Below, piece after piece: positions 14,136 to 26,000 of a DNA stretch of 64,000 nt. Position 1 is the first letter of the stretch. Each line of letters opens with the position of its first letter. The stretch covers positions 12,860,798-12,924,797 of the forward strand of contig CM029387.1 of the NCBI GenBank assembly GCA_017165825.1, read 5' to 3'. Origin of the DNA: Hepsetus odoe. Lineage: Eukaryota > Chordata > Actinopteri > Characiformes > Hepsetidae. The position numbers were made by a program, and so were the translations under genes. Under the pieces are notes generated by a model, which made no database searches, was not told the DNA's origin, and saw nothing but the letters and a program-made list of their open reading frames with translations.

Positions 14136-16966
14136 AAGACTGGATGATGTGAGGAGTGAACCAGGAAGTGCAGCAAATAAACAAGATGGAAGTAAGTGCA
14201 GCAATGAAGAGAATGAAGAATGGAAAGGCTGTTGGACCGGATGACATACCAGTGGAAGCATGGAGATGTTATGGGGAGATGGCAGTTGAGTTTCTGACCA
14301 GATTGTTTAACACCTCTTGGCAAGTGAGAAGATGCCTGAGCAGTGGAGACAAAGTGTACTGGTACCGACCTGCAAGAATAAGGGTGATGCACAGAGCTGT
14401 AGTAACTATAGAGGGAAAAGTTGATCAGCCACACCATGAAGTTATGGGAAAGAATAGTGGAAGCTAGGTTAAGAAAAGGGTTCAGGATTAGTGAACAGCA
14501 GTATGGTTTAATGCCGAGAAAGGGCACTACAGATGCAATGTTCTGAGGGTGTTGATGGAGAAGGTCAGGAAAAAGCTGCATTGCGCCTTTGTGGACTTGG
14601 GGAAAGCATATGACAGGGTGCCTAGAGAGGAGTTGTGGTTTTGTATGAATAAGTCAGGTATTACAGAGAAGTATGTGAGGATGTTGAAGATGGAGCTGCC
14701 AGGAAAGAGGAGAAGAGGAAGACCAAAGAGGAGGTTTATGGACGTGGTGAGAGAGGACATGCAGGTGGTCTGTTTGAAGCAGGAAGATGCAGAAGACCGG
14801 AAGAAATAGAGACAGTTGATCCGCTGTGGCGACCCCTAAACGGGAGCAGCCGAAAGAAAAGGATCTACTTACTGAATATTAAACCTTTCAGTTTACTGCT
14901 TGTAGTTACAAAATGGCTCCAAGTGCATTTAGTTTTGTCAGTAATTTGCTTTGTGTTTGGTAATTGGTGTTAATTCAGATGGCAGCTTGCAGACTCCCTC
15001 ACTGAGAAGTTGGCCAATACACCCGAGGAGGTGCAGTGGAGAAAATCTTTGCTAACTGCTGTCTTCCACTGGCTGTCAACGACCTACAAAGAGCAGAAGA
15101 AACCACAGGTTGAAAAAGAGGAGGCTATGCTGAAGAGGCTGAAAACTCTACTGGTTTGTAGATATGTTGCATCTGTGTGTTACATGTTCACAAAAAAGCA
15201 ATGAGCAATTTCAGCATGGATCACTTTTAACCCTGAAAATACTAAAATATATATATAAATATACACACACACACACAGTACTGTGCAAACTTTTTAGGCA
15301 GGTGTGAGAAAATGCTGTAAACAAAGTGCTTGCAAAAATGGAAGTATTAATCATTTAGTTTCATCAATCAACAAAATGCAGTGAACAAAAGAGAAATCTA
15401 AATCAAATCAATATATGGTGTGACCACCCTTTCCCTTCAAAACAGCATTAATTCTTCTAGGTACACTTGCACACAGTTTTTGAAGGAACTCAACTGGTAG
15501 GTTGTTGCAAACATCTTGGTGAACTAACCACAGATCTTCTGTGGATGTAAGCTTCCTCACATCCTTCGGTCTCTTCATGTAATCCCAGACACACTCGATG
15601 ATGGTATGGCCCCCACAGAGCCCTGATCTCAACATCACTTCCAGGACTTTGTTCTTCTTTATGCTAAAGATAGTTCTTAATGACTTTGGCTATATGTTTG
15701 GGGTCATTGTCCTGTTGCAGAAAAATCTGGGGCCAATCATGCACCTCCCTGATGGTATTACATGATGGATAAGTATCTGCCTGTATTTCTCAGCATTGAG
15801 AGCGCCATTAATCCTGACAATCTCCAACTCCATTTGCAGAAGTGCAGCCCTAAATGTTCAAGGACCCTCCACCATGCTTCACTGTTGCCTGTAGACACTC
15901 ATTATTGTACCGCTCTCCAGCCCTTCAATGAACCGATGAGTCAAAATTTGCTGTAGCAGAAGGCAGTTCTGCTACAGCAAATTTTGACTCATCGGTCCAG
16001 GGCACCTGCTGCCATTTTTCTGCACCTCAGTTCTTATGTTTTCGTGCATACTTGAGTCGCTTGGCCTTGTTTCCACGTCAGAGGTATGGCTTTTTGGCTG
16101 CAACTCTTCCATGAAGACCACTTCTGGCCAGACTTCTCCAGACAGTAGATGGGTGCACCTGGGTCCCACAGGCTTCTGCCAGTTCTGAGCTGATGGCACT
16201 GCTGGACGACATCTGATTTTGAAGGGTAATAAGCTTGATGAGTCTGCTGCAAGTTTCCTTGGCTGACCACTGCGTCTACGATCCTCAACGTTGCCCGTTT
16301 CTTTGTGCTTCTTCAAAAGAGCTTGAACAGCACATCTTGAAACCCCAGTCTGCTTTGAAATCTTTATCCGGGAGAGACCTTGCTGATGCAGTATCTACCT
16401 TACGTCTTGTTGCTGTGCTCAATCTTGCCTTCCTTGTGTTCCACAACCTCACCTTGATAGCAGAGTTTGGCTGTTCCTCACCAAGTTTTAAGCCTCCTAC
16501 ACAGCTGTTTCTGTTTCAGTTAATGACTGTGTTTCAACCTACATGTGACATTGTTCATTAGCACCTGTTTGGTAAAATTTGTTGCTCATACACCTGACTA
16601 TAATCCTACAAAATCCCTGACTTTGTGCAAGTGTACCAATAAGAATTGATGCTGGTTTGAAGGGAAAAGGTAGTAACACCAAAAATTGATTTGATTTAGA
16701 TTTTTCTTTTGTTCGCTCACTTTGCGTTTTGTAAATTGATAAAAATAAACATCCCTGTGATGGGCTGGCGACCTGTCCAGGGTGCGTCCCCCGTCCTCGC
16801 CCTGTGTGCGCTGGGTTGGACGCCAGCACTCCCCCGCGACCCCGTTTGGGACAAGCGGCAGATAATGGATGGATGGATAAAAATAAACAATCATCATTTA
16901 TATTTCTGAAAGCATTCTTTGTTTACAGCATTTTTTTCCACACCTGCCTAAAACGTTTTTGCACAG

Positions 16967-17002
<36 letters not shown>

Positions 17003-20000
17003 TATATATATAATTATATATATATGTATATATATATATATATTATATATATATATCTCATCTATAATATTTTGTAACAATATGGCCACAATTGCCTGAT
17101 ATATTAAAAATTTCAATTAATTGGAAAAAATTACACTTCAGTATTATATGGCCATGTTTATTACCCTGATTCTGTGTAAGCCTTTGGTAATGTGGTGCTG
17201 TATTTTACATGTACTTAGATGAACTTTTGAGTACATACTGAACATACTGTTAAATTACCCTTGTTGTAGTGCCAAATGTAGCTAATGTTTTATGTTTATT
17301 TATGAACGCTTACAGATTTCTCCAGAGAATGTCAAAGCATTGGACTGGAACATCTTTGTGAAGTTAGGTCTAAAGTGAGCAATTTTTGCTATGCTTGAGT
17401 GAATACTAGCACTTCATGAACTCTGCAAATACATTTACACGTTTTTTTTTTTGTAACATTGTGTTATTAGGTATCGCTACAGAGATGAAGGCTTCTTGGC
17501 AGCCTTGGAATCTCTAGTAGAGGTGATGTACGGAAGTGTTAATGACTCTAAAGAGTTATTATCCATAGAAAGCCTCTACATGATGGTCACTAGTCACTCT
17601 GTCTTCTTGCCTACCATGCTCGCTTCCCAGAATGAGGCAGACAACTATCCTGAATGTAGGGGTAAGAATTGCAACATTAAGATACGTCATAATATTCTGC
17701 TGAAAATGTGTTTGTTATAATCATACTTTCTATTAAATCATGGGCATTTTATTGGGTTTTATTTCTCCTGTTTCTTGACTTTTTAAAAGAGATTTTAATA
17801 TCACTTCTCCTCACTCTGGTGAGAAAATGCCCTGAGATCTGTAACAGCGGTCATTTTCCTGTTCTTCTTGGTGCATATGGAGCTACACTGACTCTGTCAG
17901 GTAAGTAAATTCTGATATGTTGTTACAGTGCAGTAGTGGTTCAGATGGATCCCGCACCCCAGTTTTCATATCAGTTTTCATATTTCATTTCATGAAAGTT
18001 TAATCACTATTAAATTTTAATTAAACACTGTCAGACAGTTTAATTGTAGCTGTTACCGTTTAAAGTAATAATTTCCAGAATCTTGTAAAACATAAAACAG
18101 ACCCTGTGTCACGAGAAAGCCAAATTTCAGTTGTCTGCATTGCTGTATATTTGCTGCATCACCCTGGTGTGCCAGTGACAGGACTGGGTGCAAAGACGCT
18201 TGCTACATGAAATGAAACTGAAATTGCATCACAGCAGAGTGCAAGAGTCTGAGTTCTATAGCCATGCCCCACCCATGGAAGTCACAGAAACAGATCTGAC
18301 ACAAGAACTGATTAGAGCATTAGCACAATGGAAGCTAGAGATGCTCAATGACAGCATGCCAGTCACATCATATAATGCCAAGAATAAAGTAAATGCAAAG
18401 AATGTGTTCTTCGCAGCAGGAGATATAGTGAGTACTTGGAGGTCTGCCCTTTCTTTAGAATATTAGAGGGTTTTTTTTTTCCTTTTTTTTTTTTTTTTTT
18501 TAAGAATTTGTAGTTTTAAAATGTCTGCTTTTTATTCTTAATTTTATTTGCATTGTCTTTGCATTTAAGAGGCTTCAGGATACTAAGAAGAAGTGTTTTA
18601 GGTCAGCTGAGCAGGATTCTGTCAGAGAGCTTAAAGTGACCTATACAATATGTAGTACAGACATTTTCCAGAAGCAAATAAAAATTAAAAACTATTATAA
18701 ATCAAGGTATGCAGAGAAAGAGAGTTTAAAATTGGGTTTAGTCCTTCCTGATATTCTTCCTCTTCCCTTTTTGGTTTGGTGAGACAGTATTCAAGTTTTC
18801 AGGACTGTGTTCTATTTCCACAGATCAGAAACTGTTGCTGGTGCTAAAGGAGTATGAGAAGAAAAAAATAAGCCTTGTGGAGTTTCAGTAAGTTAATTTT
18901 TTTTTTCTCTTGAGTTAAGTTTTGAGGTTCTGCATTTAGCCTCATTTCTAGTTCACCTTATTAGGAAATTAGTTTGTGCTGCTGTTATGGTGATGATGAA
19001 TTGCCAAAAGTAAAATAAGACTAACTTTTATATTTATCTGTTAAGATGTTTGCTTTGGGGCCCTTCAGCAGTTGAATATCATAAAACAAGGAAGCACTTG
19101 GGACCATCACTATGGCAACAACCCAGCTCAGAGCAGCTTTTAGACCAGCTGGCTGCAGACAAGATGCTGAATACTGTAGCACTCTTTCCACTACACCGCT
19201 GCCTTGTGCCACAGGTAACTTCCCAACACTTGCCAACATATGCTGATTGCTTAAATTGTAAGCAAACTATCGAGAGCTACTTGAAAAAAGCTCTACTCTG
19301 CTTTAGTATAACTATGTAGACAGTTTAAATGGGAAAAATACCTGTGCAAATGTAAAGCAAGATTAATGGGTGTAGAATTCTTCCTTAGCTGTGTTTCCCC
19401 TCTACCTGGGGGGAAAAAATTGAGTGCTTCTGGAATTCTTAAACAGTGTTCCCACTTCCTGTTCACACATCTAACCTTTTGGTCCACCTTAGAGATGTAA
19501 AGTTATTGATGATACTTCATCATCTAGTGCTTCAGCAGTGGTCATTATCTAACTACAGGGTCCCACTCTTTTTATAGAAAGTACATTTTAAAATAGCCAT
19601 ATTTAATACAACTTTTACTATTTAATTCAAAGCTATGATGGACAATTTTGATCTTCATGTTTTTTTTGTTTTTTTTTAAGGAGGAAGAAGTCTTGCTTTG
19701 CACCAAGAAGACAGAAAGCACTCCAGATCAGCCCTGTCTGTATGACCCATGCTTCCTTCTCCCTCTTTTCAGCTTCATTCTTCACCCAGGTAGTCACCTA
19801 ATTAAACGTCCTCTGTTGAACCCAGTCATATATACGCTTATGTTAAAACAGTTATTAATAAATGTGGACCCCAATCTGGTTCTCCACTGGTAGTTAGGGC
19901 AGCGGTGGCCTAGTGGGAGTTGGCCACATGATCAGAAGATTGTGGGTTCAAACCCCTTACCAGTAGGTTGCCCTGAGGTCCAATTTCATTGTGGTTCACT

Positions 20001-23000
20001 GTGTGCTGTGCTGTCACCTCGCAATGACAAGAATAGGCACTTTCACTTAATCTGCCTTGATACAGGTGTGCAATGAGTGGCCCACCTTTTGCCAAAATTC
20101 AAGAAGGTCCTATCAAGAGTAGTACTATAGCTTTGAAAGGGGCAAAGAGGCTGTATCTGCCTCAAGCCATTGCCATTTTTGTAGGAGTGTTTTGTGGCGA
20201 TATATTTTGAACCAGCAGATAAAAGGACCCAGGTGGTAGGAAAGCATTATGGTTAGTGCTGTGGCCTCACAGTGAGAAGGCTAAATTCCCTGGGGTGACT
20301 CGTCTGTGTTTCTGCCCTGTGCTATGCTATGGAACCTTTTCATGGACGGCAGGCGGGAGAAGAGCGGATGGGAAGGGTGTGTGGGATCATATGTACAAGG
20401 CAGTGATGCAGCTACTCAGGATACTCTCTATGTTTCCTCATCCCACCTCCCTCTACCCATCCTCACTATGTTCTACAGAACATAGTGAGGATGGGTAGAG
20501 GGAGGTGGGCTCTCCTTGTTCTGTGCAGAAAGTAGAGATGCTTTCTTGGTGATGGAGCTGGTGTTGAGGGTCCACATGAAGATCGCTGTTACGTGGGTAC
20601 CAAGAAACTTTGTGCTCTGGATCATCTCCATAGGGGAGCTGTTGATGTTCAGTAGAGAGCAGTCACAACATGGTCTCTTGAAGTCAATAAGAGACGGGTT
20701 GTTGTTGTTTTTGCACCAGACTGTCAGCTGTTGTACCTCCTTTATGTACACCACCTCATCGTCACCGCTGATCAGACCCACCACCTTTGTATCATTTGCA
20801 AATTTGATGATATGGTTGGAGCTGTGCTGCACAGTTGTGGGTCATTAGTGTGAATAGCAGTAAATCCAGGATCCAGTTACAGAGGGTGGTGTTCAGGCCC
20901 AGCAGTCTCAGCTTCTCATTCAGGTGCTGAGGGATGATGGCATTGAATGCTGAGCTGAAGTCGATGAACAGCATTCTAACATTACTGTCCTTTCTGTTCA
21001 GATGGAGGTTGGTGGAGATTACATTGTCAGTTGAACGACATGGGGCGTGCCAATTGCAGGGGGTCAAGCTTGATGACAAGCGTGAGTGCAACAGGACAAT
21101 AGTCAGTGGGGCATATACAGATGACTACTTTGGCATGGGGATGTTGGTGGTGGTCTTGCAGCACCTTGTGGTGCTCAGAGAGATTGTGTCTCTAAGAACA
21201 TCTGCCTGCTGTTCTATACATCCTCTGAGCACATGGCCAGGTATGTTGTCTGGACCAGCAGCTTTTCATGGGTTGAGACTAAGCAGAGATCTCCTCACCT
21301 CAGCAGTGGTCAGCCAGAGAACCTGGTCGTTAAGGATGGACTTCCTCATTGCTGTGTTATTCTCCATTCTATCACACCATGTGTAGAAGTGGTTCAGGGC
21401 ACCTGGAAGGGTGGTCTCACTATCACAGGCAGGTGGAGATGGGCCATGAGAGCAGTAAAGCGTACACACACCCAGAGAATCCATGGCCAAGACAGGTCTG
21501 CCCTCTTTCCCTGACTTGAAGACCTCGTTCTTGGTTCTCAGGAGTGCGCACCTCAGCAGTCATCCATGGCTTCTGGTTGGAACCAAGTGGTGATGGTCTT
21601 GGAGACAGTAACATCATCAATGCAGTAGCCAGTCACTGATGCTGTGTATTCCTCCAGGTTGGTGTAGCCATCCGTTGGTCGCAGCCACCCTAAACATGTC
21701 CCAGTCAATGTATTCAAAGCAGTCCTGAAGTGCAGAGATGGCTCCTGGGGGCCAGGTCTTTACCCACTGCAGGATGGCCTTGACACGCCTGACGAGGTGG
21801 GGCTCTGGTCTGTACGTGCCAGCGATGTTTGTTTGTGTAAACCCAATCCAGCATGTTCACCCCCCTCGTCGCAAATATTGATGGAATTTATGCATGGGTA
21901 AAATCTCCAGTGACAATGAACAATCCTTACTGTTTGGAGTTTTGGAACTCGCTGATTGCTGCATGCAGCTCAGGAACGGTGGTGAAAATTGTAGTTAAAT
22001 CCTTTGCCAGATAAAAAGGTCTACATCTGACTGTCACAACCTCCAGCAGTGTTGAGCACATTTTTGTACACCATTTTGTGTTGATGTAAACACACAGGGC
22101 CCCCTACATGAGTTTTGCTGGACAGAGCAATGTCTTTGAACGAAGCACAGAGAGTCCATCTAGCTGAATGGTGGTGTCCGGAACGTTTTGAAAACACAGC
22201 AGTCTCTGCTCATTCTGGGTGGTCTGCTAAAATTGGATGTCCATCCATCCATCCATTTTCTTCCGCTTATCCGAGGTCGGGTCGCGGGGGCAGCAGCTCC
22301 AGCAGGGATGCCCAGACTTCCCTCTCTCCGGCCACTTCTTCCAGCTCCTCCGGGCGGATCCCAAGGCGTTCCCAGGCCAGCCGAGAGACATAGTCTCTCC
22401 AGCGTGTCCTGGGTCTTCCCCGGGGTCTCTTTCCGTTGGGACGTGCCCGGAACACCTCACCAGGGAGGCGTACAGGGGGCATCCTAATCAGATGCCCGAG
22501 CCACCTCATCTGACTCCTCTCGATGCGGAGGAGCAGCGGCTCTACTTTGAGCCCCTCCCGGATGGCTGAGCTTCTCACCCTATCTCTAAGGGAGAGCCCA
22601 GACACCCTGCGGAGGAAACTCATTTCGGCCGCTTGTATTCGCGATCTCGTTCTTTCGGTCACTACCCACAGCTCGTGACCATAGGTGAGGGTGGGAACGT
22701 AGATCGACTGGTAAATTGAGAGCTTTGCCTTCTGGCTCAGCTCCTTCTTCACCATGACGGACCGATGCAGAGCCCGCATCACTGCAGAAGCTGCCCCAAT
22801 CCGCCTGTCGATCTCCCGCTCCCTCTTACCCTCACTCGTGAACAAGATCCCAAGATACTTAAACTCCTCCACTTGGGGCAAGGTCTCACTCCCAATCCTG
22901 AGAGGGCATTCCACCCTTTTCCGACTGAGGACCATGGCCTCAGATTTAGAGGTGCTGATTCTCATCCCAGCCGCTTCACACTCGGCTGCGAACCGATCCA

Positions 23001-26000
23001 GAGAGTGCTGAAGGTCACGGCATGATGAGGCCAACAGGACAACATCATCTGCAAAAAGCAGAGACCCAGTCCTGAGCCCACCAAACCGGACCCCCTCAAC
23101 GCCCTGGCTGCGCCTAGAAATCCTGTCCATAAAAGTTATGAACAGGATCGGTGACAAAGGGCAGCCCTGGCGGAGTCCAACCCTCACCGGGAACAGGTCC
23201 GACTTACTGCCGGCAATGCGGACCAAGCTCTGACACCGGTTGTACAGGGACCGGACAGCCCTTAACAGGGAATCCGATACCCCATACTCCCGGAGTACCC
23301 CCCACAGGAGCCCCCAAGGGACACGGTCGAATGCCTTCTCCAAGTCCACAAAGCACATGTAAACTGGTTGGGCAAACTCCCATGCACCCTCCAGGACCCT
23401 GCTAAGGGTGTAGAGCTGGTCCACTGTTCCGCGACCTGGACGAAAACCACATTGCTCCTCCTGGATCTGAGGTTCGACTATCCGACGGACCCTCCTTTCC
23501 AGGACCCCTGAATAGACTTTCCCCGGGAGGCTGAGAAGTGTGATCCCTCGATAATTGGAACACACCCTCCAGTCCCCTTTCTTAAAGAGGGGGACCACCA
23601 CCCCGGTTTGCCAATCCAGAGGCACCGTCCCCGATGTCCATGCGATGTTGCAGAGGCGTGTCAGCCATGACAGTCCTACAACATCCAGAGCCTTGAGGAA
23701 CTCTGGGCGGATCTCATCCACTCCCGGAGCCCTGCCACCAAGGAGCTTTTTGACCACCTTGGCAACCTCGACCCCAGAGATGGAAGAGTCCACCTCGATG
23801 TCCCCAGGCTCTGCTTCCTCCTCTGAAGGCATGTTGGTGGAATTAAGGAGGTCTTTGAAGTACTCCCCCCCACAACGACCCACAACGTCCCGAGTCGAGG
23901 TCAGCAGCGTACCATCCCCACTATACACTGTGTTGACCGTGCACTGCTTTCCCCTCCTGAGACGCCGGATGGTGGACCAGAATTTCCTCGAAGCCGTCTG
24001 GAAGTCCTTCTCCATGGCCTCTCCAAACTCCTCCCATGCCCGAGTTTTTGCCTCAGCAACCACCAGAGCCGCATTCCGCTTGGCCTGTCGGTACCTATCA
24101 GCTGCCTCCGGAGCCCCACTGGCCAAAAAGGCCCGGTAGGACTCCTTCTTCAGCTTGATGGCATCCCTCACCGCTGGTGTCCACCAACGGGTTCTAGGGT
24201 TGCCACCTCGACAGGCACGACCACCTCCCGGCCACAGCTCCGGTCAGCCGCCTTGACAATGGAGGCGCGGAACAAGGTCCATTCAGACTCAATGTCCCCC
24301 ACCTCCCCCGGGACGTGGTTAAAGCTTTGACGGAGGTGGGAGTTGAAGCTTGTCCTGACAGGGGACTCTGCCAGACGTTCCCAGCAGACCCTCACGATGC
24401 GTTTGGGCCTACCAGGTCTGACCAGCATCCTCCCCCACCAACGAAGCCAACTCACCACCAGGTGATGGTCGGTTGACAGCTCCGCCCCTCTCTTTACCCG
24501 AGTGTCCAAGACATGGGGCCGCAAGTCCGATGACACGACCACAAAGTCGATCATTGAACTGCGGCCTAGGGTGTCCTGGTGCCAGGTGCACATGTGGACA
24601 TCCTTATGCCTGAACATGGTGTTCGTTATGGACAATCCGTGCCAAGCACAAAAGTCCAATAACAAAACACCGCTCTGGTTCAGATCGGGGGGGCCATTCC
24701 TCCCAATTACGCCCTTCCAGGTGTCACTGTCATTACCCACGTGAGCATTGAAGTCCCCCAGCAGAACGATGGAGTCACCAGGAGGGACGCTCTCTAGCGC
24801 CCCCTCCAGAGACCCCAGAAAGGGTGGGTAGTCCAGAATGCTGTTTGGCGCATAAGCGCAGACAACACTAAGGACCCGTCCCCCGACCCGAAGGCGGAGA
24901 GCCGCCACCCTCTCATCTACTGGGGTAAACCCCAATGTACTGGCGCCAAGCCGTGGGGCAATAAGTATGCCCACACCTGCTCTGCGCCTCTCACCGGTGG
25001 CAACTCCAGAGTGGAAAAGAGTCCAGCCCCTCTCAAGGAGACTGGTTCCAGAGTCCAAGCTGTGCGTCGAGGTGAGTCCAACTATATCTAGCTGGAACTG
25101 CTCAACCTCGCGCACTAGCTCAGGCTCCTTCCCCACCAGAGAGGTGACGTTCCACGTCCCTAGAGCCAGCTTCTGCAGCCGAGGATCGGACCGCCAAGGC
25201 CCCCGTTTTCGGCCACCGCCCAGCTCACAATGCACCCGACCTCTTTGGCCCCTCCCACAGGTGGTGAGCCCATGGGAAGGGGGACCCACGTTGCCTCTTC
25301 GGGCTAAGCCCGGCCGGGCCCCATGGGTGAAGGCCCGACCACCAGGCGCTCGCCAGCGGGCCCCACCTCCAGGCCTGGCTCCAGAGGGAGGCCCCGGTGA
25401 CCCACGGGCGAGGGAGAACGTCTTCCATAGTTTTTGTCCATCATAAGAGGTCCTCTGAACCGCTCTTTGTCTCTTCCCTCACCTAGGACCTGTTTGCCTT
25501 GGGTGCCCCTACCAGGGGCATAAAGCCCCGGACAACATAGCTCCCAGGATCATTGGGACACGCAAACCCCTCCACCACGATAAGGTGGCGGTTCAAGGAG
25601 GGGTAAAATTGGATGTAGTATAGTTTATTGTCCAAGGAGTGGACATTGGTGAGAAGGACAGATGGAATAGTTGGCCAGCTAGCGTTAGCCTTTAGCTCTG
25701 CTTCCATCTTGGTAATTCACTGCACTTCCTGGTTCACTGTCCTCACAGCATCCACTTTTTTCTCTCCTCATTTTCTTCATCCATCAGCACCTTCAGGTAT
25801 TCCTTTAGCCTGCTCTGCACACTCTGCCTGCTTGCAAGTATGTTTCTATTGTTATCCTTTACTGCCCTAACCTGCTTCACATCTTTCCAAGGTCTCTTTG
25901 CCTAGCCAATCAGTATAGGTCCATTTCTCCCTCCTTACTATCCTACCTCTCATACAGTTCACCATACACCTTCTCTTTAGCCTTCACCACAGCTTTCTTT

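Larger units (their letters stand above)
12425..14868 (+). mobile_element. RTE-clade LINE, internally deleted and frameshifted
   Basis: Plus-strand pieces of a single-ORF RTE retrotransposon. The endonuclease part runs from about 12590 to 13480 (VASAYAPQVG, VDFNGHFG, VTGESVAKQHRMVVCRM). The spacer/RT part follows, with NGKAVGPDDIPVEAW at 14220-14265 and FVDLGKAYDRVPREELW at 14590-14640. The sequence then jumps to the C-terminal GKRRRGRPKRRFMDVV, so the FADD catalytic block is deleted. The 3' end gctgtggcgacccctaaacg is followed by a purine-rich tail. Several frameshifts and the nested SINE at 12944-13136 make it non-coding. It lies in URB1 intron 17. Confidence 0.88.
15281..16966 (-). mobile_element. 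Complete Tc1-like DNA transposon (degenerate transposase)
   Basis: The termini are inverted repeats beginning CTGTGCAAA, with ttaggcaggtgtg and atgctgtaaacaaag shared further in. They are flanked by TA on both sides (15279-15280 and 16967-16968), the expected target duplication. Minus-strand frames give transposase pieces: a helix-turn-helix tail with NVEDRRRSGQPRK near 16280, and the C-terminal block GHTIIECVWDYMKRP near 15590. The frames are interrupted by stops, a short inverted duplication (15932-15996) and a nested insertion (16752-16875). It is dead and lies in URB1 intron 18. Confidence 0.92.
22241..25603 (-). mobile_element. Complete Rex3-type RTE LINE with target duplication
   Basis: A 3363-bp non-LTR retrotransposon in antisense orientation within URB1 intron 24. 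It is flanked by the 13-bp direct repeat taaaattggatgt (22228-22240 and 25604-25616). Its 3' end on the minus strand is an ATGG repeat, and the 5' end is the same as that of copy 1 at 2265. It carries an intact endonuclease frame and an intact reverse transcriptase frame, separated by a one-base phase shift. It is inserted into an older L2/Rex1-type LINE whose two parts lie on either side. Confidence 0.93.

Noticed and set aside
18188..18466. An additional URB1 exon
   Set aside because: Exons 17790-17900 and 18824-18887 join in phase and match the family without it; inserting it would add a block absent from URB1 proteins.
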